A stretch of 64,000 nt of DNA from assembly GCF_002216855.1 (NCBI RefSeq), contig NZ_CP022355.1, positions 124,001-188,000 of the forward strand. The letters run 5' to 3'. Source of the stretch: Paraphotobacterium marinum. GTDB lineage: Bacteria; Pseudomonadota; Gammaproteobacteria; Enterobacterales; Vibrionaceae. Of the stretch, positions 49,799-61,037 are shown piece after piece; position 1 is the stretch's first letter, and every line of letters begins with the position of its first letter. Made by a program: the position numbers and the translations under genes. Below the pieces are notes generated by a model that saw only the letters and a list, made by a program, of their open reading frames with translations, did no database searches and was not told the DNA's origin.

Positions 49799-50860
49799 TT
49801 ATAATTTATTTTGAGCTTTGTGCCTTAAAATATGATCCATTAAGACAATTGCGACCATACTTTCTGCAATTGGAACTGCTCTAATTCCCACACACGGATC
49901 ATGTCTACCTTTTGTTACAATTGTTTGGGTATTTCCATGTATATCAATAGTTTGCCCTGGTATAGAAATACTTGATGTAGGCTTTAATGCAATATTAAGC
50001 AAAATATCTTGTCCACTAGATATACCACCGAGTATTCCCCCTGCATGATTCGACAAAAAACCATCAGGTGTCATTAAGTCCCTATTTCTATCCCCATATT
50101 GTTCTATTACAGAAAATCCATCACCTACTTCAACTCCCTTAACGGCATTTATGCTCATCAGTGCATGCGCTAAATCCGCATCAAGTCGATCAAAAACTGG
50201 CTCTCCAAGACCTACAGGGACATTTTCAACAATAATTGTATTCTTTGCTCCTACTGAATTACCTTCTTTTTTTAATTTTCTGATTAATAAATCTAACTCT
50301 TCCACTTTATCTGGATCAGCACAAAAAAATGGATTCTTATTTATAAATTCTTTTGTTTTTAGATCTAATTTAATGTGTCCCATCTGAGAAAGAAAACCAT
50401 AAATTTCAATTTGAAAATTATTTCTTAATATTTTTTTTGCAATTGCACCAGCCGCTACTCTCATTGCGGTTTCTCTTGCTGACGAACGACCTCCTCCACG
50501 ATAATCTCTTATCCCATATTTTTTATAATAGGTAAAATCTGCATGACCTGGCCGAAAAAGATCTTTAATATTAGAATAATCTTTGGATCTCTGATCTTCA
50601 TTTTCAATCAGAAGCCCTATTGATGTTCCAGTCGTTTTACCATTAAAAACTCCTGATAAAATTTTAATTTTATCGCCTTCTCTTCTTTTGGTTGTGTAAT
50701 TTGATGTGCCTGGCTTTCTTCTATCAAGTTCTATTTGAATATCGTCCTCACTAATTTCAATATTTGGAGGAACACCATCAACAATACAACCTAAAGAAAT
50801 ACCATGACTTTCTCCAAAAGTTGTAACCTTAAAAATTTGTCCAATAGAATTACCTGCCAT
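49799..50860 (-). CDS. aroC: chorismate synthase
   Basis: Last step to chorismate; needs reduced FMN. 353 aa from the ATG at 50860. N-terminal [20 protein letters not shown], the signature [40 protein letters not shown] and [15 protein letters not shown] are all intact. GAGGAA lies just upstream of the start. It overlaps the prmB stop by 11 bp, so prmB-aroC are coupled as in E. coli. Confidence 0.97.
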   Translation of the reverse strand: MAGNSIGQIFKVTTFGESHGISLGCIVDGVPPNIEISEDDIQIELDRRKPGTSNYTTKRREGDKIKILSGVFNGKTTGTSIGLLIENEDQRSKDYSNIKDLFRPGHADFTYYKKYGIRDYRGGGRSSARETAMRVAAGAIAKKILRNNFQIEIYGFLSQMGHIKLDLKTKEFINKNPFFCADPDKVEELDLLIRKLKKEGNSVGAKNTIIVENVPVGLGEPVFDRLDADLAHALMSINAVKGVEVGDGFSVIEQYGDRNRDLMTPDGFLSNHAGGILGGISSGQDILLNIALKPTSSISIPGQTIDIHGNTQTIVTKGRHDPCVGIRAVPIAESMVAIVLMDHILRHKAQNKL

Positions 50861-51797
50861 CATGTTCCTCACTATATAATTTATTTAGCTCTAAAAATTT
50901 TGAAAGCTCATCTTTTTTCATTATAAAAACACCATGCCCACCTTGCTCAAATTCCACCCAATTAAAATTAGTGTTAGGAAATTGATCTAACATATGTACC
51001 ATTGAATTACCAACCTCACAAATCAGAAGACCATCATCATTAAGGTGTTTTAGTGAGTTTCTTAAAATATTTTTTACTAATTTGAGACCATCTGCGCCTG
51101 CTTCTAAAGCAAGACGTGGTTCATGAATAAACTCTTCTGGTAAAGAGTCCATATCTTCTTGATCGACATAAGGAGGATTAGTTAAAATAAGATCGTATTT
51201 ACTATGACTCAAGTTTTCATACAAATCGGAAATGATTGGAAAAACACGATCTTCTAAATTATAAGCATGAATATTTTCTTCACAAACTTTTATTGCTTCT
51301 TCAGAAATGTCAACTAAATCAACTTCTGCATTAGGATACTTTAAGGCTGCTAAAATACCAATACATCCACTTCCTGAACATAAATCTAAGATATTTGATG
51401 GATTTATGGCATAGTCAACATCTAATTTTTTTTCAATTATCTCACCTATTGGGGATCTTGGTATTAAAACATGCTCGTTTACAAAGAACTCATGGCCTCT
51501 ATAAAAAGCTCGATTTGTTAAATACGGTACAGGCACTCTTTCATTAATTCTTTTTATAACTTTCTCAAGAATAAGACTTTTTTCTGTTTTAGTTAATTTT
51601 GATGATAAAAAAGAATCAGGTAAATCAAAAGGGAGATTAAGCAAGGAATAAACTAAATACTTAGATTCATCCCAAGGATTATCTGTGCCATGGCCATAGA
51701 ATAAGTCACTACTATTAAAACGACTAAAAGTCCATCTTACCATATCCATTAGAGTCTCTAATTCATCGACCACTTCATGTATAAAAATTTTATCCAT
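50850..51797 (-). CDS. prmB: 50S ribosomal protein L3 glutamine methyltransferase
   Basis: SAM-dependent N5-glutamine methyltransferase of L3. 315 aa. SAM motif [20 protein letters not shown], catalytic NPPY in [14 protein letters not shown], and GGHGVFIM at the end. N-terminal helical domain typical of PrmB. Between rluF and aroC with overlaps on both sides. Confidence 0.93.
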   Translation of the reverse strand: MDKIFIHEVVDELETLMDMVRWTFSRFNSSDLFYGHGTDNPWDESKYLVYSLLNLPFDLPDSFLSSKLTKTEKSLILEKVIKRINERVPVPYLTNRAFYRGHEFFVNEHVLIPRSPIGEIIEKKLDVDYAINPSNILDLCSGSGCIGILAALKYPNAEVDLVDISEEAIKVCEENIHAYNLEDRVFPIISDLYENLSHSKYDLILTNPPYVDQEDMDSLPEEFIHEPRLALEAGADGLKLVKNILRNSLKHLNDDGLLICEVGNSMVHMLDQFPNTNFNWVEFEQGGHGVFIMKKDELSKFLELNKLYSEEHDGR

Positions 51798-52524
51798 TTT
51801 TTATATTTCCTTTATATTCCGGACTATTCTGGGAGTCTAATAATGATAATTGTAACCTCTTTATTTCTTCTTGAGTTAAATTTCTCCAATCACCCTTAGG
51901 TAAATCCCCCAAAGTAATATTCATTATTCTTATTCTTTTTAATTTAAAAACTTTATAATTGAGCGTTTCACACATTCTTCTTATTTGACGGTTTAGTCCT
52001 TGCTTCAATATAATTTTAAACACATGCGAATTGATTTTTGATATTTTACAAGGTCGAGTAACTGTATTAAGAATATGAACTCCCTTTTTCATTTTTTGTA
52101 GAAATTCTTTCGTTATTTCTTTATCTACTCTGACCAAATATTCTTTTTCATGGTTATTGGTAGATCGTAAAATTTTATTTACGATATCGCCATCATTTGT
52201 TAGTAATATCAATCCCTCAGAATACTTATCTAACCTACCTATCGGAAAAATTCTTTCATTATGATTTATATGAGAAATCATATTCGTAGAATCTCTTTCA
52301 TCAGTGGTAGATGTAATACCTCTTGGCTTATTATAAGCAATATAAACTTTTGAAATATTTGAACTAATAAGTTCATCATCTATATAAACTTTATCACCTG
52401 TTTTTAAAAGCGTACCCTTTTCAGCTAAGAGGCCATTTATTTTTACCCTACCAGCATCAATTAATTTATCTGCTTCCCTTCTTGAACAAAATCCACTACC
52501 ACCAATATATTTATTAAGTCTCAT
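51790..52524 (-). CDS. rluF: 23S rRNA pseudouridine(2604) synthase RluF
   Basis: 244 aa (E. coli 290). An S4 RNA-binding domain at the N-terminus (RLNKYIGGSGFCSRREADKL) and the RsuA/RluF catalytic domain with the Asp in FPIGRLDKYSEGLILLTNDG, then EYLVRVDKEITKEF and GLNRQIRRMCETLNYKV. The run NKILRSTNNHEKEYLV is closer to RluF than to RluB or RluE, which is why I choose RluF. Overlaps prmB by 8 bp. Confidence 0.85.
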   Translation of the reverse strand: MRLNKYIGGSGFCSRREADKLIDAGRVKINGLLAEKGTLLKTGDKVYIDDELISSNISKVYIAYNKPRGITSTTDERDSTNMISHINHNERIFPIGRLDKYSEGLILLTNDGDIVNKILRSTNNHEKEYLVRVDKEITKEFLQKMKKGVHILNTVTRPCKISKINSHVFKIILKQGLNRQIRRMCETLNYKVFKLKRIRIMNITLGDLPKGDWRNLTQEEIKRLQLSLLDSQNSPEYKGNIKNG

Positions 52525-52647
52525 GGTAAAAAGTAGTTCCTCAAAAACAAAAAATAATTATGTCTATTCTATCTTATTCGATTTAGTATTAAAATTGATT
52601 TTTTTGTGGAAAAAATATCCAAAGAAACAAATATTAAAAAAAAACTG

Positions 52648-52675
52648 TTTACACATGAAAATTTTTTGATATTAT
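52648..52675 (+). promoter_or_regulatory. sigma-70 type promoter of tRNA-Tyr
   Basis: TTTACA (52648-52653) and TATTAT (52670-52675), spacing 16 bp. The expected start is a few bases before the tRNA at 52690. Confidence 0.7.
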
Positions 52676-52689
52676 GCTCTTATCAATTT

Positions 52690-52774
<85 letters not shown>

Positions 52775-52816
52775 TCTTTTTTCTCTTTTTTTCCACTCAC
52801 TTTGGATTTAGAAATC

Positions 52817-53623
52817 ATGAAAGTTATTAGTTTTAATATCAATGGTATACGAGCTAGACTTCATCAATTAGAAGCTCTAATTAAAAAACATGAGCCTGAT
52901 GTAATTGGTCTTCAAGAAATCAAAGTTCATAATGACTCTTTTCCCGTAGAAGCCATAGAGAATATGGGATATTATCCTGATTTTAATGGCCAAAAAGCTC
53001 ATTATGGAGTTGCCTTTTTAAGCAAGAAAAAACCTATAAAATCAATACATAGCTTCCCAAGTGATGATGGCAACGAACAAAAAAGAATAATTATCCATAC
53101 CTATGATTTTAATGGAAAAGAAGTAACGATTATTAATGGATATTTCCCTCAAGGTGAAAATATTAAACATGAAACCAAATTTCCATTAAAACGAAAATTT
53201 TATGCTGATCTCAATAACCACTTAGAAGAATACCATACGGCAAGTGATAACTTGATTGTGATGGGTGATATTAATATTAGTCCTACAAATTTAGATATTG
53301 GAATAGGCGAACCAAATGCGAAAAGATGGCTACGTACAGGCAAAACTTCTTTTCAACCTGAAGAAAGAGAATGGTTAGAAAAACTTCAATCTTGGGGCTT
53401 ATATGATTCCTTTAGAGAAAAATATCCTGATGTGGATGATAAATTCTCTTGGTTTGACTATCGTTCAAAAGGTTTTCTAGATAATCGAGGATTAAGAATA
53501 GATGTATTGTTCGTTACTAAATCAATGTTAAATATATTAAATGATTCTGGAATTGATTATGAACTTCGTGGAATAGACAAGCCCTCTGATCATGCTCCTG
53601 TTTGGAGTACTTTCAATTTATAA
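52817..53623 (+). CDS. xthA: exodeoxyribonuclease III
   Basis: AP endonuclease and 3'-phosphatase/exonuclease of base excision repair. 268 aa from the ATG at 52817; the longer open frame upstream runs across the tRNA-Tyr gene and is not real. Active-site Glu in VIGLQEIKVHND, NGYFPQGE, MGDINISPTNLDIG with Asp/Asn, and the C-terminal GIDKPSDHAPVWSTF with Asp-His. Likely first gene of an operon with ycaO. Confidence 0.96.
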   Translation: MKVISFNINGIRARLHQLEALIKKHEPDVIGLQEIKVHNDSFPVEAIENMGYYPDFNGQKAHYGVAFLSKKKPIKSIHSFPSDDGNEQKRIIIHTYDFNGKEVTIINGYFPQGENIKHETKFPLKRKFYADLNNHLEEYHTASDNLIVMGDINISPTNLDIGIGEPNAKRWLRTGKTSFQPEEREWLEKLQSWGLYDSFREKYPDVDDKFSWFDYRSKGFLDNRGLRIDVLFVTKSMLNILNDSGIDYELRGIDKPSDHAPVWSTFNL

Positions 53624-53644
53624 TTAATAATTGAGGTTGTTATA

Positions 53645-55375
53645 ATGCAAACTTTTATTGATGGAAAAGAATGTTCACTGGAAGACACAATTTCAAGCTT
53701 TAAAGAAAAGTTAAAAAGATATGGGTTCGATATTGAAGAAGTATCATGGCTTAACCCAGCAAAAAATATTTGGTCAGTTCATATCAGAGATAAAGAAGCT
53801 CCAATGAACTTTACTAATGGAAAAGGTGCAACCAAAAAAGCAGCTTTAGCTTCTGCTTTAGGAGAGTATTTTGAGAGATTATCTACTAACTATTTTTACG
53901 CTGATTACTTTTTAGATTTAGATGAAAGTAATCCCTTTGTTCATTATCCAAATGAAAAGTGGTTCAAAATACCAGAAGACAATATCATTCCTTCTGAAAT
54001 TTTATCAGAAGAACTTCTCAAGTTTTATGATCCAACACTTGAACTTTTAGCTTCTGATCTTATTGATCTCCAATCAAGTAACATTGAAAAAGGGATATGT
54101 TCAATTCCTTTCACAAATATTGTGACGCAAGAAAAAGTTTATTTTCCAGTTAATCTTATTGGTAATTTATATGTATCAAACGGAATGTCAGCAGGAAATT
54201 CTATAGAAGAGGCAACTGTTCAAGCACTTTCTGAAATATTTGAAAGGCATATAAAGAACATAATAATCAAAGAGGCCCTGTCATTACCAGAAATTCCACT
54301 TAACATCTTAAAAGAATACCCTGATATACTTCAATCTGTCAAAGATATTGAGAGTAAAGGATTTACCTTAAAATGTTTTGATGCATCTCTCGGCGGGAAA
54401 TATCCAGTAATATGTTCAGTTTTAATTGAAAGGAAGAGTCATACGTGTATTTCTTCATTCGGTTCTCATCCAAAGTTTAAAGTTGCATTAGAAAGAACCG
54501 TCACAGAATTGCTCCAAGGAAGAGAGCTGTCGTCAATATCAGCTAATTTATCTGAACCTACATTTAATAAAGAAATTGTATCCGATATTCATAATTTAGA
54601 GCTACATTTTATCGATTCAAGTGGGTTGCTTCATTGGAACCTATTCAGCCAAAACGATTCTTTTGATTTCATCCACTGGAATTATGACGGAAATACCGAA
54701 GAAGAATTACAAAAACTAATATCAATACTAACTGGAGAAAACTTAAATATTTTCATTGCAGAATATAATCATTTGGATGTGAATTGTTGCAGAGTTATTG
54801 TGCCAAGTTGGTCTGAAGTTTATCAACCCGAAGAGTTAATAGAATCAAATAACAACTCTGCTATTTCTTTAAGAGAGACAATTTTTAATTTACCAAACCT
54901 TAATTTAAGCTCAACTGAATACGCATCACTTTTTGAACAATTAGAGTCGCTTAATTTTGATGACAATAAGCCAGTTTTTGAGCTACTAGGATTCATTCCT
55001 CCTAAAAAATCAAAGTGGAAGGAATTAAGATTGGGCGAACTGAAGGGAATGGTGGCGCTTGCTGGTGGCGATTTATTTCTTGCTAAAGAATATGTTGATT
55101 GGTATTTGTCTAATAACTTCTCAACGGACTTAAATATCTATAAGTGTCTAAATGTAATTATCGATATCTATATTAACGACGAAGGGGAAATCAATAATTT
55201 TAAAGATGCATTATCTGAATTTTTTGAAACAGAGCTAATTGAAACTTGTATTGATTTAATAACGGGTAAACAGAGGTTTATAAATCTATCCACAATTATT
55301 CTAAAAGATCTTCAAGATTATCAACTATTATTAAATTCATATAATAAACTTCAAAGGGCTAAGTTAGAGTGTTAA
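53645..55375 (+). CDS. ycaO: YcaO protein (ribosomal S12 methylthiotransferase accessory factor)
   Basis: 576 aa (E. coli 586). YcaO ATP-binding domain in the N-terminal two thirds: NFTNGKGATKKAALASALGE, YVSNGMSAGNSIEEATVQALSE and FERHIK, plus CRVIVPSWSEVYQPEELIE, then a helical TPR-like C-terminal domain (LGELKGMVALAGGDLFLAKE) as in the E. coli protein. YcaO helps RimO in S12 beta-methylthiolation in E. coli; the ATP-dependent role is not fully known. The absence of any precursor peptide or second modifying enzyme nearby argues against RiPP biosynthesis. Overlaps the next gene by 7 bp. Confidence 0.88.
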   Translation: MQTFIDGKECSLEDTISSFKEKLKRYGFDIEEVSWLNPAKNIWSVHIRDKEAPMNFTNGKGATKKAALASALGEYFERLSTNYFYADYFLDLDESNPFVHYPNEKWFKIPEDNIIPSEILSEELLKFYDPTLELLASDLIDLQSSNIEKGICSIPFTNIVTQEKVYFPVNLIGNLYVSNGMSAGNSIEEATVQALSEIFERHIKNIIIKEALSLPEIPLNILKEYPDILQSVKDIESKGFTLKCFDASLGGKYPVICSVLIERKSHTCISSFGSHPKFKVALERTVTELLQGRELSSISANLSEPTFNKEIVSDIHNLELHFIDSSGLLHWNLFSQNDSFDFIHWNYDGNTEEELQKLISILTGENLNIFIAEYNHLDVNCCRVIVPSWSEVYQPEELIESNNNSAISLRETIFNLPNLNLSSTEYASLFEQLESLNFDDNKPVFELLGFIPPKKSKWKELRLGELKGMVALAGGDLFLAKEYVDWYLSNNFSTDLNIYKCLNVIIDIYINDEGEINNFKDALSEFFETELIETCIDLITGKQRFINLSTIILKDLQDYQLLLNSYNKLQRAKLEC

Positions 55376-56268
55376 ATAAATCTGATTATCATTTGTTGTT
55401 TAGCAAAGTACATGAAAGAGATTCCGGTCTAAGGTTTAAAAAAAAATACCTTAATTTTTTGTTGAGGACTTATCTTTATCGAAAGTCCTTCAATTACCTA
55501 AAATCAAACGTGGATAGAACTTTTTTTTATTACAATCCTCATCTACTAGAGAAAATATTTAGGCCCTACTTAAGTTTAAAGAAATCAAATTATGAAAATG
55601 CTAAAATAATCTCCTCACATTATGGATATCTGGAAAGTAACTTTAAATATAATGAGTTAAATCTAAAGTTATCTAATGAAGGGATTATACTTTTTGACTT
55701 TGAGGTTGATGAGAGACTATACACGACAAAGTTAATTTATGATCCAAAATTTCGAAGAGAAGGAGAACTAACTCTCCAAATACAAGATGATAAATGTGAG
55801 CCTATTTACTCATTATCTTTTTGTTTTAATAATTCAGATAACTTAAATATTTTGATCGGCTCTCTTCAGGGACCTGAAAGTTCTCCCAACACTAACGGAT
55901 TAATAAAAAAGTTAACGAAACAGTTATATGGCCTTAGGCCAAAAGATTTAATGATTAAGGTTTTGATTGGAGTTGCTAACACACTCAATGTAAAGGAAAT
56001 TTTTGCCATTTCAAATAAATATCATGTGTTTAATACTAATAGATATAAATCTATACATGTTTCTTCAAATTATGATAATCACTGGTCCAGTATTTCTGGT
56101 AAAAAAGTTACCGAAGATTTTTTTGTATTACCTAATACCGACTTACGTAAAAATCCTGAAGATATTTCGAGGAATAAAAGAGCTATGTATAGAAAAAGGT
56201 ATGCGTGGCTAGATCAAATGTATACCGATATTAGAAATAACCTGAAAATGTATTTAAATGAGAATTAA
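55369..56268 (+). CDS. VirK/YbjX family protein (DUF535)
   Basis: 299 aa. The family core is recognisable in HLLEKIFRPYLS, ILIGSLQGP, AVANTLNVKEIFAIS-like (seen as GVANTLNVKEIFAISNKYHV) and the basic C-terminal KRAMYRKRYAWLDQMY. VirK of Shigella and YbjX are linked to virulence and envelope stress, but the biochemical function is unknown. The GTG start at 55369 overlaps the ycaO stop, so translation is probably coupled. It contains no signal peptide. Confidence 0.78.
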   Translation: MLNKSDYHLLFSKVHERDSGLRFKKKYLNFLLRTYLYRKSFNYLKSNVDRTFFYYNPHLLEKIFRPYLSLKKSNYENAKIISSHYGYLESNFKYNELNLKLSNEGIILFDFEVDERLYTTKLIYDPKFRREGELTLQIQDDKCEPIYSLSFCFNNSDNLNILIGSLQGPESSPNTNGLIKKLTKQLYGLRPKDLMIKVLIGVANTLNVKEIFAISNKYHVFNTNRYKSIHVSSNYDNHWSSISGKKVTEDFFVLPNTDLRKNPEDISRNKRAMYRKRYAWLDQMYTDIRNNLKMYLNEN

Positions 56269-56271
56269 ATT

Positions 56272-57090
56272 TTGACTCTTTACTCATGCCCAATATGTAA
56301 ACTACCTCTTTATCAATTAAGTAGCAGCCTAAAATGTGATAATGGCCATAACTTTGACTTTGCTAAAGAAGGTTACATTAACCTACTAAAACTTAACAAT
56401 AAAAAAAGTATCTTGCCTGGTGACAATAAAGATATGATTTCTTCCCGAAGACTTTTTCTAGATTCGGGCCACTTTGACAAAGTTATCTTGGAAATTATCA
56501 AAATTATTGAATATTATAAACCGAATCATACAAAAAATATTTTAGATTTAGGTTGTGGAGAAGGCTATTATACAAGTTTTTTTCAAAAAGAATTTAATGA
56601 TATTAAGTTTTATGGATTGGATATTTCTAAATATGCTATTAAGCTTGCTGCAAAAAAACATAAAAAACCTGTTTTTTTTGTTGCTAGTTCAAAAGATATA
56701 CCTTTGCAAGAGAAGTCTATAGATGGGATTATCAAAATATGTGCCCCCATGTTTGTAGATGAAATTTCTAAAATCTTAAAAGAGGAACATATAATTGTAT
56801 CTGTGTCTCCAGGCAATAATCATTTAATTGAAATTAGAAATTTGTTATATAAATCCATCAGAAATAATACAGAAAAATTAAATAAAATAGTGGATGTGGA
56901 TTTAATTCATACTAAGGAAGTTAAGCTAGATATGTCATTGAATCCAAAAGAACTTCAAAACCTGATTAACATGACTCCATTTAAATGGAAAATAAACAAT
57001 AAATTAGAAAAGTTGCTCATGTCAAATAATATGTTTAATTGCACTGCACATTTTAAAATTGAAGTGCTAAAATTAAAACCATCTCTTTAA
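56272..57090 (+). CDS. rlmA: 23S rRNA (guanine(745)-N1)-methyltransferase
   Basis: 272 aa (E. coli 269). N-terminal zinc-binding motif YSCPICKLPLYQ and CDNGHNFD (Cys3-His type), then AKEGYINLLKL, and the SAM motif ILDLGCGEGYYTSFF. MTPFKWK near the end is conserved. TTG start, 3 bp after the DUF535 stop, so it belongs to the xthA-ycaO-DUF535-rlmA group. It converges with yfbV, overlapping by 18 bp. Confidence 0.92.
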   Translation: MTLYSCPICKLPLYQLSSSLKCDNGHNFDFAKEGYINLLKLNNKKSILPGDNKDMISSRRLFLDSGHFDKVILEIIKIIEYYKPNHTKNILDLGCGEGYYTSFFQKEFNDIKFYGLDISKYAIKLAAKKHKKPVFFVASSKDIPLQEKSIDGIIKICAPMFVDEISKILKEEHIIVSVSPGNNHLIEIRNLLYKSIRNNTEKLNKIVDVDLIHTKEVKLDMSLNPKELQNLINMTPFKWKINNKLEKLLMSNNMFNCTAHFKIEVLKLKPSL

Positions 57091-57516
57091 CATATCTTTG
57101 TCTAAATTTTGACAAGCGCACTTAAGAATCAAACCTAAATCTTTATACGTTAAATTTCCATTATTTTTAGAGAAATGATAGCCCTGCTGAGTTAATTTAT
57201 TTGCTATGTCTCTATACCATTCAATCAATGAGTTAGGAAGCCTCTTTTCACTTCTATGAGCTAACCAAATTAAACCTTGACAAGGAATTAATAATGAGAT
57301 GATGGACGTTAAAACCAATACACTTATGTTTATATCATCCCTGAAATAAAAAGCCATGCATATTGATAAAATTGCCACTCCAGGCATACTCTTCAGAGCA
57401 AATTTAGTTGCAATTATAACTCTGATGTCAGGAAAAATTCCAGCTAATTCTTTTCTCAGTGGCCACTTATCTAGATAAGATAATCCTGTACTTAACTTAC
57501 TTATAAAATTTCTCAA
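57073..57516 (-). CDS. yfbV: UPF0208 membrane protein YfbV
   Basis: 147 aa (E. coli 151), two membrane helices (VAILSICMAFYF and VLVLTSIISLLIPCQGLIWLAHR) and the conserved WPLRKELAGIFPD N-terminus. Function unknown; in E. coli it helps keep the terminus macrodomain from spreading. Divergent from ackA, as in enterics. Confidence 0.9.
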   Translation of the reverse strand: MRNFISKLSTGLSYLDKWPLRKELAGIFPDIRVIIATKFALKSMPGVAILSICMAFYFRDDINISVLVLTSIISLLIPCQGLIWLAHRSEKRLPNSLIEWYRDIANKLTQQGYHFSKNNGNLTYKDLGLILKCACQNLDKDMLKRWF

Positions 57517-57672
57517 AAACTATACTCTAATGAAGATGAAAATAAGATTTTTTATTATTTATCTGTTATATTATACTCGTTTAATAAATAAAAAAAATTG
57601 CTATCTTTTAAGCCTAATGATTAACACCATTTTGTCAACAATTTTTATAAAATATACATAGGTAAAATCTAT

Positions 57673-58875
57673 ATGTCCAAACTCATTTTAGTTCTAAACT
57701 GTGGCAGTTCCTCGTTAAAGTTCGCGTTAATTGATCCTATAAATGGTCAAGAACACATGACAGGCCTGGCTGAATGTCTTCATCTTCCGGAGGCAAGAAT
57801 TAAATGGAATTTAAACAAAAAGCATGAAGCGCCTCTTAATCAAAACTCTGCACATTTCGAAGCAATCCAATTCATCGTTGACGATATATTGGCGAGTGAA
57901 CCAAATCTTTCGAAAAATATATTTGCCATAGGTCATCGCGTGGTTCATGGTGGTGAGAAATTTACAAAATCTGTTCTCATTAATGACGAAGTCATTGCTG
58001 GAATTCAGGAATGTTCTAGCTTAGCTCCTCTTCACAACCCTGCACATATAATTGGAATTGAAGCTGCTATGAAGGCATTTCCCAACCTTCCAAATGTAGC
58101 TGTCTTTGATACAGCCTTTCATCAAACCATGCCTGAATCTTCATTTTTATATGCTCTTCCATATAATTTGTATAAAAATCATGGAGTAAGGAGGTATGGA
58201 ATGCATGGTACCTCACATTTGTATATTGCTAGACAAATGGCAACAAAATTCAAGAAACCAATTAGTGAACTGAACATTATAAGCTGTCATTTAGGCAATG
58301 GTGCATCTGTTTGTGCCATAAAAGATGGTGAGTCTGTAGATACATCTATGGGCATGACACCTCTTGAAGGTTTGGTTATGGGTACTCGTTCAGGAGATAT
58401 TGATCCTGCTATAGTTTTCTTCCTTTATAATCAGTTAGGTTACAGCGTTGAAGATATAGAAAAAACACTTACAAAAGAGTCTGGTCTTTTAGGATTAACA
58501 GAAAAATCTTCTGATTGCAGATATTTAGGAGAAAATTATGATAAGACTGAAGATGCTAAAAGAGCAATGGATGTAATGACACACCGTCTTGCCAAATATA
58601 TTGCTTCTTACTTCACTCTTTTTGATAAAAAAATAGATGCGATAACTTTTACTGGTGGTATAGGAGAGAATTCCTTGCTAACTAGACAAAAAACGTTATC
58701 AAAACTAAGCCTCTTAGGAATAAAAGTTGACGATGATTTAAATAGTCAATGTCTTTTTGGCAATCAAGGAATTATAACTTCTGAAGATAGTCAAATTCCA
58801 TGTTATGTAATTGCCACTAATGAAGAGCTTGTCATTGCTGAAGATACTCTGCATCTGGCAAACATCAAAAATTAA
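57673..58875 (+). CDS. ackA: acetate kinase
   Basis: Acetyl phosphate + ADP to acetate + ATP. 400 aa. N-terminal [87 protein letters not shown] and [13 protein letters not shown] are intact. Operon with pta (11 bp spacing). Confidence 0.98.
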   Translation: MSKLILVLNCGSSSLKFALIDPINGQEHMTGLAECLHLPEARIKWNLNKKHEAPLNQNSAHFEAIQFIVDDILASEPNLSKNIFAIGHRVVHGGEKFTKSVLINDEVIAGIQECSSLAPLHNPAHIIGIEAAMKAFPNLPNVAVFDTAFHQTMPESSFLYALPYNLYKNHGVRRYGMHGTSHLYIARQMATKFKKPISELNIISCHLGNGASVCAIKDGESVDTSMGMTPLEGLVMGTRSGDIDPAIVFFLYNQLGYSVEDIEKTLTKESGLLGLTEKSSDCRYLGENYDKTEDAKRAMDVMTHRLAKYIASYFTLFDKKIDAITFTGGIGENSLLTRQKTLSKLSLLGIKVDDDLNSQCLFGNQGIITSEDSQIPCYVIATNEELVIAEDTLHLANIKN

Positions 58876-58886
58876 GGGAGGTAAAT

Positions 58887-60995
58887 TTGTCTAGAACAAT
58901 AATGCTTGTTCCTGTTGGGAATAAAGTGGGCCTAACTTGTGTTAGTCTTGGTGTAATAAGAGCAATTGAACAAAAAGGTACAGCTGTAACTTTTTTTAAA
59001 CCAATTGATAAGTTTACGGGTGGTCATCCTAAAGGCAGTACAAATAATATTTTAAAGACACAAAAAAATATTAAACAACTCCCCTCACTATCTCTCGATT
59101 ATGCTGAGACAATGATCAGCTCAAATTCTTTAGATAATTTATTAGAGGAAGTTTTAGAGTCTTTTAACAAAATTAAAAATAAGTCTGCAATTAATATTAT
59201 TGAGGGTATCGATAATGAAAACAACTCTTCATTATCACAAAAAATCAACTACCAAATATCCAAAACTTTAAATGCAGAAATAGTTTTTGTTACATCTCCA
59301 TATGAAACAGATGAAGATAAAATATTAAACCAATTAGATGTTATACAATCAAGCTTCGGGGGCAAACTTAACTCTGCCATTAAAGGGTTTATTATAAACA
59401 AATATGGCCAACCAGATTTTGATAATACCTCATCATCAATTTTTTTGAATAATAATAGTAACGAAGCCATTCATGAAAAAGAAAGATTTATAAATGCTCA
59501 AATTCCCTGTATTGCAACAATACCATGGAATCCAAAGCTATTTGCTCTAAGACCTATTGATTTAGCTCAACAATTAGAAGCTGAAATATTAATATCCGGA
59601 GAAATTTACGATCGAAGAATTAGAAAAATTGTGTTTTGTGCTCGCTCTATTTCAAATATGATTGATACTTTTTCAGCAGACTCACTACTAGTTATTCCAT
59701 CCGACAGAGCTGATGTTTTGGTTTCAGCTTCTCTAGCTGTTATGAATGGTATTAAGATAGGTGCAATTTTGTTAACTGGAAATTATGAAATACCTAAGTC
59801 TGTTCTGCAGTTATGTGAACAAGCTTTCAATTCAGGATTAACGTTACTTAAAATTAATTCAAATACATGGGAAACATCTTTAAGATTGCAACACATAAAA
59901 TTTGAATTACCCTCTAATGATAAAGTCAGAATTGAACTGGTTCAAGAATATATTTCATCTAAAATAAATCCAAAATGGTTAGAATCATTAAATAAAAACA
60001 TCGATTCTATAAATAAACTTAGCCCACCTGCCTTCAGATATAAGCTTACGGAGCTAGCTCGTTTAGCTAATAAAAAAATCATTCTACCTGAAGGAGATGA
60101 GCCAAGGACAATTGCAGCAGCAGCAATCTGTGCCGAAAAAAATATTGCTCAATGTGTACTGCTTGGAAATAAAGAAAATATAAAAAGAATTGCTAATCAA
60201 CAAGGCATAAACCTCCACAAACAGATTAAAATCATTGAACCACAAAGTGTTGCTGAAAATTATGTTAAACGTTTGGTTGAGTTAAGGAAAGCTAAAGGAA
60301 TAACTGAAGTTGTTGCAAAAGAACAACTAAAAGATACCGTCGTTTTAGGTACTATGATGTTAGAAGCAGGAGAAGTTGATGGGTTAGTTTCAGGGGCAAT
60401 TCATACAACAGCAAATACTATAAGACCTCCATTGCAAATTATCAAAACAGCTCCAGGTTCATCTATTGTATCCTCTATCTTTTTTATGCTATTACCGGAT
60501 CAAGTGCTAGTTTATGGTGATTGTGCAATTAATCCAGATCCAACTGCGGAACAATTAGCTGAAATTGCAATTCAATCAGCTGACTCAGCCAAATCATTTG
60601 GAATTGATCCTAAAGTTGCAATGATATCATACTCTACAGGAACTTCCGGTAAAGGAGCAGATGTCGATAAGGTAAGGCTTGCGACTGAAATAGCAAAAAA
60701 TAAACGTCCTGATTTATTAATTGATGGTCCATTACAATATGATGCTGCAATAATGGAAAATGTAGCTGCTTCTAAGGCCCCTAATTCTCCAGTGGCAGGA
60801 AAAGCAACTGTCTTTATCTTTCCAGATCTTAATACTGGAAACACCACTTATAAAGCAGTGCAAAGATCAGCGGAATTAGTTTCAATAGGTCCTATGCTTC
60901 AAGGAATGAGAAAACCTGTAAACGATTTATCACGCGGTGCTCTAGTAGATGATATAGTTTACACAATCGCCTTGACTGCTATCCAAGCAACCTAA
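58887..60995 (+). CDS. pta: phosphate acetyltransferase (long form)
   Basis: Acetyl-CoA + Pi to acetyl phosphate. 702 aa (E. coli 714). Three parts: an N-terminal P-loop-like domain, now with degenerate motif [19 protein letters not shown], a DRTGG domain (about 215-335), and the catalytic PTA domain from about residue 380 ([20 protein letters not shown] to [20 protein letters not shown]). TTG start at 58887 with GGGAGG upstream. Pairs with ackA and nifJ in overflow or fermentative ATP formation. Confidence 0.96.
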   Translation: MSRTIMLVPVGNKVGLTCVSLGVIRAIEQKGTAVTFFKPIDKFTGGHPKGSTNNILKTQKNIKQLPSLSLDYAETMISSNSLDNLLEEVLESFNKIKNKSAINIIEGIDNENNSSLSQKINYQISKTLNAEIVFVTSPYETDEDKILNQLDVIQSSFGGKLNSAIKGFIINKYGQPDFDNTSSSIFLNNNSNEAIHEKERFINAQIPCIATIPWNPKLFALRPIDLAQQLEAEILISGEIYDRRIRKIVFCARSISNMIDTFSADSLLVIPSDRADVLVSASLAVMNGIKIGAILLTGNYEIPKSVLQLCEQAFNSGLTLLKINSNTWETSLRLQHIKFELPSNDKVRIELVQEYISSKINPKWLESLNKNIDSINKLSPPAFRYKLTELARLANKKIILPEGDEPRTIAAAAICAEKNIAQCVLLGNKENIKRIANQQGINLHKQIKIIEPQSVAENYVKRLVELRKAKGITEVVAKEQLKDTVVLGTMMLEAGEVDGLVSGAIHTTANTIRPPLQIIKTAPGSSIVSSIFFMLLPDQVLVYGDCAINPDPTAEQLAEIAIQSADSAKSFGIDPKVAMISYSTGTSGKGADVDKVRLATEIAKNKRPDLLIDGPLQYDAAIMENVAASKAPNSPVAGKATVFIFPDLNTGNTTYKAVQRSAELVSIGPMLQGMRKPVNDLSRGALVDDIVYTIALTAIQAT

Positions 60996-60999
60996 ATTA

Positions 61000-61027
61000 T
61001 AATGAGTCCATATAGGAGGACTCATTA
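61000..61027. terminator. hairpin between pta and the converging NTF2-like gene
   Basis: Perfect 10-bp stem TAATGAGTCC (61000-61009) / complement (61018-61027), loop 8 nt. No T-run, so a bidirectional stop signal or RNA-stabilising hairpin rather than a strong terminator. Confidence 0.5.
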
Positions 61028-61037
61028 CAATTGATAA

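Noticed and set aside
53645-56268. RiPP biosynthesis locus around ycaO
   Set aside because: The protein has the full-length E. coli-type YcaO with its helical C-terminal domain. No short precursor gene, dehydrogenase, or export gene is present around it.
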